In this document: piece after piece, positions 53,556 through 60,479 of the stretch
Position numbering within the stretch: the stretch's first letter is position 1
How the letters are laid out: each line of letters begins with the position of its first letter
Assembly: GCA_018826895.1 (NCBI GenBank)
Contig: JAHJYA010000013.1
Coordinates: forward strand, 1-60,479
Source: Gammaproteobacteria bacterium
Lineage (GTDB): Bacteria; Pseudomonadota; Gammaproteobacteria; Pseudomonadales; Pseudomonadaceae
DNA length: 60,479 nucleotides
Reading direction: 5' to 3'
Program-made: the position numbers and the translations under genes
The notes under the pieces: generated by a model
The model's input: the letters and a program-made list of their open reading frames with translations, nothing else
Told to the model about the DNA's origin: nothing
Database searches by the model: none

Positions 53556-53861
53556 GTGCAACGTCTCGCGAAAACGCCTGAAAAGCGTACGGCTTTGGTA
53601 CGAGGCGCTTATCTGCTTGCTGTGCTGATGGCGAGCTATGCCGCTATCTGGGTGCTTACGGGCTTTATGGGCATCGTGTTGCTGCACCTGGGGTCGGTGC
53701 GCAGTGAAGCAGCAATCTTCAGCACCTTACTGGGCTTTGTGCTCTATCCGGCGCTTGTCATTGCAGCACTAGCAGCTAAGCGACCACTACGGCTCTGGGT
53801 CGTATTAATGGCGGCTAGCGCTTTCCTGGCAGTGGTCTGCGACTACTGGGGAGTCAGCTGA
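53556..53861 (+). CDS. DUF3649 membrane protein
   Basis: A 101-residue membrane protein with three hydrophobic segments (GAYLLAVLMASYAAIWVLTG; FSTLLGFVLYPALVIAALA; LWVVLMAASAFLAVVCDYWG). GTG start with AAGGAG upstream. It overlaps the next gene by one base. DUF3649 genes accompany PepSY-domain and DUF3325 genes behind TonB receptors; the trio is associated with iron release or siderophore processing at the inner membrane. Confidence 0.85.
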   Translation: MQRLAKTPEKRTALVRGAYLLAVLMASYAAIWVLTGFMGIVLLHLGSVRSEAAIFSTLLGFVLYPALVIAALAAKRPLRLWVVLMAASAFLAVVCDYWGVS

Positions 53862-55408
53862 TGTTTAGCAACTTGCGCCAGGCCATGCTCTGGATGCACG
53901 GCGTGCTCGGTCTGGCCTTCACTGGGCTGCTGTTCGTGGTGTTCTTTATGGGCAGTCTGGCCTTGTACGATCGCGAACTGGACCGCTGGATGCTGCCGCA
54001 AACGCGGCTGCCCATCGCGACTGCCGAGCTGTCCTTGGATCGTCAAGTGCTGCCGGTGGTTGAACCGCTGATTGCGGGACAAATGCTGGAACAATGGTTT
54101 ACCGAGCTCCCCAGCAGCCGGGTGCCAGCGCTACGCCTGCAGACTTGGGATATGCAGGGCAACGGGCTGAGTCGATATATTGATCCAAGCACAGGCCGCG
54201 TTCTCGATACGACGGGTAGCCAGGGCGCAGACTTCTTCTACCGCTTCCATTACACGCTGCACCTAGAGGCCGGTCGCCTGGGGCTGTTGCTGGTTGGCCT
54301 GGCCACTATGGCCGGGGTGCTGGTGATCATCGGTGGACTGCTGATCCATGTGCGGCTGTTCAAGGACTTTTTCAGCTTTCGTCCAGACAAGACACCGAGG
54401 CGCTTGCTGGATTTGCATAACCTATCCGGGGTTTTCGCCCTGCCGTTCTTTCTGACCCTGCTGCTGAGTGGCCTGGTTATCAGCTTCCCGTACTACTTGC
54501 CGGCCGGCATGCTGGCGACTTACCAGGAGCAGGCCGGTGAACTCGCCAGCGAGGCACGTGACCTCTTTAGCCGCTCAGCGTCAGGCCAGGCTGGCAGTTT
54601 GGCGTCGCTGGATGACATGGCCGAACAGGCGCGATCCATTTGGCAAGATGGAGAACCGGCATTCGTCCGCGTCTGGCACCCAGGCGATGCCCTGGCCTAT
54701 GTGGAGATCAGCCGATCCCTCGCTAGCCGCGTGAGTCAGAACGCCGACACCCTGTACTTCGATGGTCCCAGCGGGCGGCTGTTACATCAAGCCAAACCCA
54801 AATCGGCCGCCTCCATCTATGGCTTACTGGCTGGGCTGCACGTGACATATTTCCAGCAACCCTTGTTGCGCGCGTTGTATTTCCTGGCCGGGGTCAGTTG
54901 CTGTCTTGTGCTTGCAAGCGGCCTATTGTACTGGGCCGAGAAGCGGCGCTTGCGATTGCCCCATGGGAGAGCCGGTCTGTGCCTGGTCGAAGGGCTGGCG
55001 GCTTGCCTGATCACCGGCCTGCCGCTGGCCACCTTGGTCATGCTGGCAAGCAATAGGTTGTTGCCGGAGAGCCTGGATCAGCGAGCGAACTGGGAGCCTT
55101 GGCTGTTCTTCGCCACCTGGCTGGCCGCGGCCGTGCATTCGCTCTTCATCGTTTGTAGCTCTAGCGAAAGCCGTGCGCCTTGGCGAAGCCAATGCGCGGC
55201 TATAGCCGTGCTGGCCCTGATGACATTGTTGCTCAACGGCATAACCACCGGCGACTACTTATGGCGAAGCCTGAGCCAGTCAAACTGGGCCATAGCCTGG
55301 GTAGATGGCGGCTTATTGCTTAGCGCTTGGGTCGCTGCCAGTACCTGGTGGCGCATGGGTCGGCGCAAAGCTCGGGTAATGCAATACAAGGCGCTCGAAG
55401 ATGCTTGA
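53861..55408 (+). CDS. PepSY-domain iron-uptake membrane protein
   Basis: A 515-residue protein of the PepSY-associated TM family. It has an N-terminal membrane segment (GVLGLAFTGLLFVVFFMGSL), a periplasmic PepSY domain, further membrane segments (LLVGLATMAGVLVIIGGLL; FALPFFLTLLLSGLVISFPY) and a C-terminal helical membrane part. Conserved His in FYRFHYTLHLE and DLHNLSGVF could bind haem or metal, as in ferric-siderophore reductases (FoxB/PiuB type). Translation is coupled to both neighbours. Confidence 0.87.
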   Translation: MFSNLRQAMLWMHGVLGLAFTGLLFVVFFMGSLALYDRELDRWMLPQTRLPIATAELSLDRQVLPVVEPLIAGQMLEQWFTELPSSRVPALRLQTWDMQGNGLSRYIDPSTGRVLDTTGSQGADFFYRFHYTLHLEAGRLGLLLVGLATMAGVLVIIGGLLIHVRLFKDFFSFRPDKTPRRLLDLHNLSGVFALPFFLTLLLSGLVISFPYYLPAGMLATYQEQAGELASEARDLFSRSASGQAGSLASLDDMAEQARSIWQDGEPAFVRVWHPGDALAYVEISRSLASRVSQNADTLYFDGPSGRLLHQAKPKSAASIYGLLAGLHVTYFQQPLLRALYFLAGVSCCLVLASGLLYWAEKRRLRLPHGRAGLCLVEGLAACLITGLPLATLVMLASNRLLPESLDQRANWEPWLFFATWLAAAVHSLFIVCSSSESRAPWRSQCAAIAVLALMTLLLNGITTGDYLWRSLSQSNWAIAWVDGGLLLSAWVAASTWWRMGRRKARVMQYKALEDA

Positions 55409-55706
55409 TCTGCTGCTCATTGCCAGCCTGCTGATTTTTTATCTACTTGGCCTGGCATGCCTCGCACTAGCCCAGGACAAACACTGGAACGAGCTGAATG
55501 TTTACTCCCAGCGCCAGGCTTGGACAAAGCCTGTTGCATGGGTAAGCCTGACACTGAGCCTACTGTTGGCTTGGGCCTATCAAGGCGTGGCTTTTGGCAG
55601 CCTAATCTGGGTGCTTCTGCTGCCGCCCAGCGGCTACACCCTGGTCTTCACCCTGGCCTGGAGGCCGCAGTGGTTGCGGCCCCTGGCTAAGCTGCTGAGT
55701 AGGTAG
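55401..55706 (+). CDS. DUF3325 membrane protein
   Basis: A 101-residue membrane protein with about three hydrophobic segments (LLLIASLLIFYLLGLACLAL; VAWVSLTLSLLLAWAYQGVA; LLPPSGYTLVFTLAWRPQW). It overlaps the PepSY gene by 8 bp. The order DUF3649, PepSY, DUF3325 is the standard one in Pseudomonas iron-uptake operons. Its own activity is unknown. Confidence 0.85.
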   Translation: MLDLLLIASLLIFYLLGLACLALAQDKHWNELNVYSQRQAWTKPVAWVSLTLSLLLAWAYQGVAFGSLIWVLLLPPSGYTLVFTLAWRPQWLRPLAKLLSR

Positions 55707-56147
55707 CTTCTCTGCGGGCTTTGACCCAGCACGGGTCTGTTAGGGAAACAGCTGTGGATCGATAGCGGCCAACCACGGAGAACCACTTTTGGCCGACTCT
55801 TTTGAAAAGTCTTGCCGCGACTTTGCCCACGAAAACGCGTAGTCGACGTTGAAATCAGGATCGCTCAGATGGTGGAGATGTCTTGGTTGTGGCGTGGCAA
55901 CGCTAAAAAGTTGAGTGATTTCTAAGCTACCGAGAAGCAACTCTCCCAGAGGTCTACTGGTTTCAACCGCGCCGGCGCAAAAGCGGGTATAGCTCCAGCA
56001 CCTTCGCGATCCTTTCTATCTGCTTACTTTCTCCTGGTGAAGGTTTGGCTTGTCTGCACGGGATACTTGGAGATTAATCGCGTAAGGGTACTGCCCAGAG
56101 CCAGGCTGGGCTGAATATGCCCTTGCCAGCCTACGCAGGCTACTTGC
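55707..56147. other. gene-free spacer
   Basis: 441 bp after the iron operon. The one open frame at 55740-55940 has no recognisable product. It may be a remnant of another gene. Confidence 0.4.
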
Positions 56148-56708
56148 CTAGCGGATCAGTGAAATGGCCGTGTCAATGACGCTAATGGGCACGAAAGCCA
56201 GGGTGATGAGTGAATATGACTTGCGTGATTTGGCTTTGAACGCGCAAACAGGAAGCAGCACCATGAGGATGTCCAGCACACCCCAAAGCGCGATCGGAGA
56301 TGCCTGAAAAAAGGTCATGTTCACGATGAGCCCGAGAACGAAATAGGTCGACAGCGACAGCAGCGCATAACGACCATCCTGCTCGAAGTACGTTTGAAGA
56401 CCATTCTGTTCATCCTCACTGCGGCTGGGGAGCAACAGGGCCGCGGATACAAAAAGCGACAGCGCCAACAGGACGAGTAATAGAAATTCTAGAAAGGTGA
56501 ACGTAACTTTTATCTCGGGCAGTGCGTTGACGGCCCACCAGAATTCGAGTTGCGTCGCAAAAAGTATTCCGGCCCAGACGAGCGCTACCCAATCAGGTGT
56601 CGCGGTCCGACGAATGCGGAAAACTGTCAACATGCCGAGAAGAAGGCGGGTGACCGAGAGGCCTAATATCATCGAGAGCACTGTGGCCACGATAGGGAAG
56701 TTGCTCAT
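56148..56708 (-). CDS. membrane protein of unknown function (186 aa)
   Basis: A 186-residue protein with about five or six hydrophobic segments (FPIVATVLSMILGLSVTRLL; FLEFLLLVLLALSLFVSAAL; YFVLGLIVNMTFF). GGAGGTG precedes the ATG at 56708, so it is surely translated. I do not recognise a named family. It stands alone and its G+C is slightly lower than the neighbours. Confidence 0.75.
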   Translation of the reverse strand: MSNFPIVATVLSMILGLSVTRLLLGMLTVFRIRRTATPDWVALVWAGILFATQLEFWWAVNALPEIKVTFTFLEFLLLVLLALSLFVSAALLLPSRSEDEQNGLQTYFEQDGRYALLSLSTYFVLGLIVNMTFFQASPIALWGVLDILMVLLPVCAFKAKSRKSYSLITLAFVPISVIDTAISLIR

Positions 56709-56929
56709 GACACCTCCAGGCTATGTAACCGTTGATTTGCATGTTTGGCTTGGGGGCTGTTCCCGGTCACATGAGGAGCCAAAGGAAGGTACAGGCCATA
56801 GCAACATTACTTTGGTGGTTTATCTTGAGCTTGTCGAACCGTGATGCCACCGTCAGGTAATGCTCTGGCCGGGCAAAGACGATAAGATTTTCTATAAATC
56901 AATGGCTTGTCGGTAACCGAGAGCAGGTC

Positions 56930-57913
56930 CTAGTCGAGCCTCCCACCCTGTTCCCGTGCCTGCTTGATGTCTCTCGAGGGTGGCGCACCGAAACGTCGGG
57001 CATATTCGCGGCTGAATTGGGCGACGCTTTCGTAGCCGACCCGCAACGCGGCTGTATTCACATCTACCCTGTCGGTCAGCATCAGGCTGCGTGCGGCTTG
57101 CAGTCGTAGGGATTTTTGATATTGCACGGGGCTGGTGCCTGTCAGCTTGCGAAAGTTGTGATGCAGCGTAGAGCTGGCCATTCCCGATCGTTCGGCAAGA
57201 TCAGCCACGTGCAGTGGTTTGTCGTAGTGATGTTTCAGCCATTCAATGGCTCTGACGATGCCCTTATCTCGATAACCATCGCGAGTGACGCTGCGCAACC
57301 ACTGGCCCGCTCCACTGAGCAGTAGCCGGACGCATATCTCCCGCTTGATCAGGTCTGACATCAGGCCTGCTTCAAGGGGCCGTTCGATCAGTGTGGAGAG
57401 TCGAGCGAAAGCGTCGAGCATTTCACCCGACGCCGCACCCGATGCGAAGCCCCGCGCTCGAGAAGCCGTTTCCTGTCGTGGTGGTTCCAGGGTCTGGATC
57501 ACCTCGTTGAGCATGGAAAGATCGAGCTTGAGTACGACTGATAGATAAGGGGTTTGCTCGCTAGCCGCGGTAACGCGAGCCAGTGTGGGGATATCCACCG
57601 AGGTGACGAAAAACGCCCCCTGGCCGAACTCACAGGCCTCCTCACCGAAGGTGATCTCCTTCGCGCCCTGCAGAATGATGGCCACGCAGGGCTCATAAAT
57701 GCAGTACGTGGGGGTACCTAGATCGACCATTCGATAAAAGGTCAGGCCTGGAATCGATGTGGTGCACATCTCGTTCGAGCCAATCTGCAGGGCGACTTTT
57801 TCGATAAGCCGTCGCAGTGCCTGGAGGCGCTCATTGGGCTGAGTAGGTTCGCTTGAGGTCAGGGAATGGACATGGCCGAAACCGAACTGCGAGGAGGAAC
57901 CGCTCGTCATCAT
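56930..57913 (-). CDS. AraC-family regulator, YqhC-like
   Basis: A 327-residue regulator with the AraC_N domain (YEPCVAIILQGAKEITFGEE; IPTLARVTAASEQTPYLSVV) and a complete C-terminal AraC domain (MASSTLHHNFRKLTGTSPVQ; RVGYESVAQFSREYARRFGA). It is related to the regulator at 45297. It is divergent from the aldo/keto reductase at 58099, repeating the aldehyde-sensor/reductase pairing of YqhC and YqhD. Confidence 0.9.
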   Translation of the reverse strand: MMTSGSSSQFGFGHVHSLTSSEPTQPNERLQALRRLIEKVALQIGSNEMCTTSIPGLTFYRMVDLGTPTYCIYEPCVAIILQGAKEITFGEEACEFGQGAFFVTSVDIPTLARVTAASEQTPYLSVVLKLDLSMLNEVIQTLEPPRQETASRARGFASGAASGEMLDAFARLSTLIERPLEAGLMSDLIKREICVRLLLSGAGQWLRSVTRDGYRDKGIVRAIEWLKHHYDKPLHVADLAERSGMASSTLHHNFRKLTGTSPVQYQKSLRLQAARSLMLTDRVDVNTAALRVGYESVAQFSREYARRFGAPPSRDIKQAREQGGRLD

Positions 57914-58098
57914 ATGCGCCCCTGTTAACGGATTGCTCGAGTCTGCTGAGAGTGCATGGTCAGCACAAGCGCACCGGCAGGATTGTGCAAAAGAGAAGGC
58001 GCATTAGGGTCACCCGGCCAATCTCCGCTGTTCTAATTTCTAGCACGAATACCGGCTCCGATAAGCCTGTGAATCCTCAGTCGAGAAAGGAAATGTGG

Positions 58099-59283
58099 AT
58101 GGACAGACGAGATTTTCTTACCTATTCGGCGGTTGGCGCTGTTGCGGCTGCTTTGTTGCCCGCATCAAGCGTCGCAAGTACGGTGGCTGCGGCCCCAGTG
58201 CCGTCCTCCTTGACGGAGCGCGGAAGCGTGATGCGTACGGAGGGGCGGCTCGTGCGCACCGATCTGCCTGTCAATTCGTCCTCGCACACGATGAGATACA
58301 TGACGCCTCAACGCTTCGGTATGGGCGGGACGCAGATCGGCAATATCTTCGCGCCGATCAGCGACGAGCAGGCGCAAGCGGTTCTGCAGGCTGCTTGGGA
58401 CGCCGGTGTCAGGCTCTACGATACATCGCCGTTCTACGGGTTTGGCTTGAGCGAATACCGCCTGGGCCGCTTTCTGCGCAGCAAGAATCCAGACGACTAT
58501 ATGATCTCCACCAAGGTCGGCCGTGTACTGACGGCTGCTGGTGGCCCGCGTGCGGATCATGCCATCTGGAAGTCGCCCGCGCCCTTCAACTACCGGTATG
58601 ACTACACCGCAGCAGGTGCGCGGCGATCCATGGAGGACAGTCTTCAGCGCCTGGGGCTGCCACGTATCGATATCGTCTTTATTCATGACATATCGTCAGA
58701 TAACACGGAGCTGGAAGGCGGCTGGGAAGCGGCGTATCGAATTGCGCGCATGGGAGCGATGGTCGAGCTTGAAAAGATGCGTGATGAGGGCCTCATCAAG
58801 GCGTGGGGCTTCGGCGTCAACACACCGCACGCTGTGGTTCAGGCACTGACCAGTGATGACCCGACTCCAGACGTTGTGTTGCTTGCCTGCCAGTATTCCC
58901 TTCTGGACCACGCCGATGCATTGCGTAATACCTTTCCCGCGCTGAAAAATAAAGGCACCAGCGTCGTGGTTGGCACACCACTGAACGATGGGTTTCTGGG
59001 CGGGCGCAGCCGATACAACTTCAGCCTGGATCTACCTGCCGGGGCGGTTGAAAAGAGGGCGCAGATCATGGCGGTTGCCAGCCGACATGGTATCGACATC
59101 CATACCGCCGCGTTACAGTTCGCAGCGGCACATCCGCAAGTATCGGCGATCATTCCGGGTGCGCGTTCGCCGGGGCAGATAGTTTCCAATGTCCAGGCGA
59201 TGAAGGTCGGTATTCCGGCAGCCTTTTGGGATGAGTTGAAGAGCCAGAGTTTGATCGATGCTCAAGCACCGGTCCCTTCTTGA
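58099..59283 (+). CDS. exported aldo/keto reductase
   Basis: A 394-residue aldo/keto reductase with a twin-arginine leader (MDRRDFLTYSAVGAVAAALL). The AKR tetrad is visible: Asp and Tyr in LYDTSPFYGFG, Lys in STKVGRVL and His in IVFIHDISS. It resembles the pyridoxal/L-fucose dehydrogenase-like AKR group. The ATG at 58099 fits the ribosome site AAGGA; 58093 is the alternative. Tat export of an AKR is unusual, because the cofactor NADPH must be bound before export. Confidence 0.85.
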   Translation: MDRRDFLTYSAVGAVAAALLPASSVASTVAAAPVPSSLTERGSVMRTEGRLVRTDLPVNSSSHTMRYMTPQRFGMGGTQIGNIFAPISDEQAQAVLQAAWDAGVRLYDTSPFYGFGLSEYRLGRFLRSKNPDDYMISTKVGRVLTAAGGPRADHAIWKSPAPFNYRYDYTAAGARRSMEDSLQRLGLPRIDIVFIHDISSDNTELEGGWEAAYRIARMGAMVELEKMRDEGLIKAWGFGVNTPHAVVQALTSDDPTPDVVLLACQYSLLDHADALRNTFPALKNKGTSVVVGTPLNDGFLGGRSRYNFSLDLPAGAVEKRAQIMAVASRHGIDIHTAALQFAAAHPQVSAIIPGARSPGQIVSNVQAMKVGIPAAFWDELKSQSLIDAQAPVPS

Positions 59284-59585
59284 GAAGCAGCCCGCCCGCG
59301 CAACTTGTTGATATGAGCCTATCGTCGTTAGCTTCATTTGGACACCTCTAAAAACGCAGGTGATGTTTAGACGTGTCCATTTTTTTGTGGCTGGTTCAAA
59401 CGCACTTTACCAAGTGCAGTAGCGATGTAGATTGCAGTCGGTTTATTAGAGTGAATACTGGGGCAAGGTTTAATTTCCTCTCGGGAAGTTGCTTGCATCC
59501 AAGATGCTGCAGATTTAAAGGGGTTGTTTATATTGGGTGAACTGTGCATGCGTAAAAATAAGGGCGTTGGATGAGGTTGTAATAA
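59284..59585. other. A+T-rich spacer
   Basis: 302 bp with a visibly lower G+C content, no credible gene and several T-rich runs (CATTTTTTTGTGG). It may be the edge of recently acquired DNA. Confidence 0.4.
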
Positions 59586-60296
59586 ATGAATATGCGAACG
59601 TCTCTCATGATTTTTAGCGGCCTACTTATGCTCTCCAGCAGTGGTCACTTATTCGCGGACACCCTTGCGCTTGACGTTCCATTGCCTGCTCCACTCCCAC
59701 CGTTAAAGGTTCTGACACTCCTTATAGGTATCCACCTGCTTGGTATGTGTTTCGGTCTCGGTGGGGCGACGATGCTAGACCTCTGGATTTTGCGTTGGAT
59801 GCGCAGGGGCAGCCTCCCAGTTGAAATCGGACGCACCTTTCACTTCATCAGCAGCGTGGTCACTACTGGACTATGCCTTCTGTGGCTTTCAGGTCTTGGT
59901 TTCCTTGCCCTTTACGCGATGGAGTCGCCGGAAAAGCTTGAAAACCCTAAGCTCTGGGCGAAGGTACTGGTGGTGATCGTCCTGACTATCAATGGAGTAA
60001 TCATCCATGCGCTTGTGTTGCCAAAAGTATTACGCGACTTGAGTCGCCCCCTGCTCTTTGGCGTCTCCCGTAGGAGAGCCACCTTATTTATCGCATCAGG
60101 TGCAGTTTCAGCGGTGTCTTGGTACACAGCTTTTGCCTTCGGCATTTTCCGTGAGTTAAATAACAGCGTTACATTCACTTTGTTGGTCATCATGTGGCTT
60201 ACGTTGATAGCAGCCGTTTCTCTCGTAGTAATTCTACTTTGGTTAAACTCTTCAGCTGGGGTAAGAAGATTTTCTTCATCAAGCCCTCCGGCTTAA
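59586..60296 (+). CDS. membrane protein of unknown function (236 aa)
   Basis: A 236-residue protein with an N-terminal signal-like segment and about five more hydrophobic segments (LTLLIGIHLLGMCFGLGGAT; VVTTGLCLLWLSGLGFLALY; WAKVLVVIVLTINGVIIHAL). Conserved His and Gly in GIHLLGMCFGLGG may matter. Low G+C. The start may be 59586 or ATG 59592. No family recognised with confidence. Confidence 0.72.
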   Translation: MNMRTSLMIFSGLLMLSSSGHLFADTLALDVPLPAPLPPLKVLTLLIGIHLLGMCFGLGGATMLDLWILRWMRRGSLPVEIGRTFHFISSVVTTGLCLLWLSGLGFLALYAMESPEKLENPKLWAKVLVVIVLTINGVIIHALVLPKVLRDLSRPLLFGVSRRRATLFIASGAVSAVSWYTAFAFGIFRELNNSVTFTLLVIMWLTLIAAVSLVVILLWLNSSAGVRRFSSSSPPA

Positions 60297-60360
60297 AGAG
60301 TATTATTACCATTGCATCTAACTATCCGAGCAATATGCCTGCATTAGGTGTTGTTGGCAG

Positions 60361-60479
60361 TTAGGGAAACTCTGAAAAAGACTTTCTGATTTGGCAAAAT
60401 ACCGCGACCCCACCCACCGAGTTTCCCGATGAAGCAGATGACCTTCGCCGACGCCGAGTACGCTGGCAAGCGCAAGCAA
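60361..60479 (+). mobile_element. left end of an IS5-family element (cut by window edge)
   Basis: Begins TTAG-GGAAACTCTGAAAAAG; GGAAACTCTGAAAAA is like the IS5-family terminal repeat and TTAG is a candidate 4-bp target duplication. The transposase begins 60 bp inside. Confidence 0.75.
60429..60479 (+). CDS. IS5-family transposase, N-terminal fragment
   Basis: The ATG at 60429 gives MKQMTFADAEYAGKRKQ, the well-known start of IS5-family (ISPa/ISPpu group) transposases. The frame is open to the last base, so the remainder is outside the window. Confidence 0.85.
   Translation, partial: MKQMTFADAEYAGKRKQ

Overview
The window looks like a chromosomal segment of a Pseudomonas species. The protein families, REP-type intergenic repeats, high G+C content and several gene orders (udh-lactonase-dctPQM; DUF3649-PepSY-DUF3325 behind an ECF sigma/FecR/TonB receptor) are typical of that genus. 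I cannot fix the species. No tRNA, rRNA or CRISPR array is visible.

Positions 1-3400 hold a chemoreceptor and a HerA-like ATPase (DUF853), divergently transcribed and each interrupted by one in-frame stop codon, plus a small conserved protein. Positions 3500-12640 form a hexuronate uptake and oxidation locus: an aldose 1-epimerase, a FadR-type GntR regulator, an EamA permease, a TRAP transporter (dctP-dctQ-dctM), an SMP-30 lactonase, uronate dehydrogenase (udh) and a LacI regulator. Four copies of a 13-bp motif, GTYRTNNNACAAC, sit in front of the GntR/epimerase pair, udh and the LacI gene. They look like shared operators.

Positions 12900-21100 hold a translationally coupled pair of CNNM/CBS membrane proteins, a GFA-type protein with a DUF7079-like partner, small and large lipoproteins, an alpha/beta-hydrolase of lipase type next to a large unrecognised lipoprotein, and two overlapping small genes behind a hairpin-rich leader. 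Positions 21450-23650 hold a solitary DUF262/DUF1524 (GmrSD-like) gene lying between two directly repeated 20-mers.

Positions 23800-48400 are a series of regulator-plus-enzyme modules: LysR/carboxylesterase; LysR/pirin/azoreductase/NADP-binding reductase; exported SRPBCC and metallo-beta-lactamase-fold lipoprotein with TetR; an alcohol, aldehyde, acyl-CoA cluster (AraC, AMP-ligase, iron-type alcohol dehydrogenase, SRPBCC, ExaC-like aldehyde dehydrogenase, CrtI/RetSat-like FAD enzyme, alpha/beta-hydrolase); LysR/DsbA-like/MBL-like/SnoaL-like; SDR/AraC; MFS/LysR. An IS3-family scar lies at 25.9-26.2 kb.

Positions 48500-60479 hold a methyltransferase, an iron-siderophore operon (ECF sigma, FecR-like regulator, TonB receptor with signalling domain, DUF3649, PepSY, DUF3325), a membrane protein, an AraC regulator divergent from an exported aldo/keto reductase, another membrane protein, and the left end of an IS5-family element cut by the window edge.

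The most interesting unexplained items are the lipase/lipoprotein pair, the structured leader at 21.1-21.4 kb, the shared operator set, the FAD-oxidoreductase cluster and an MBL-like protein without its metal-binding histidines.
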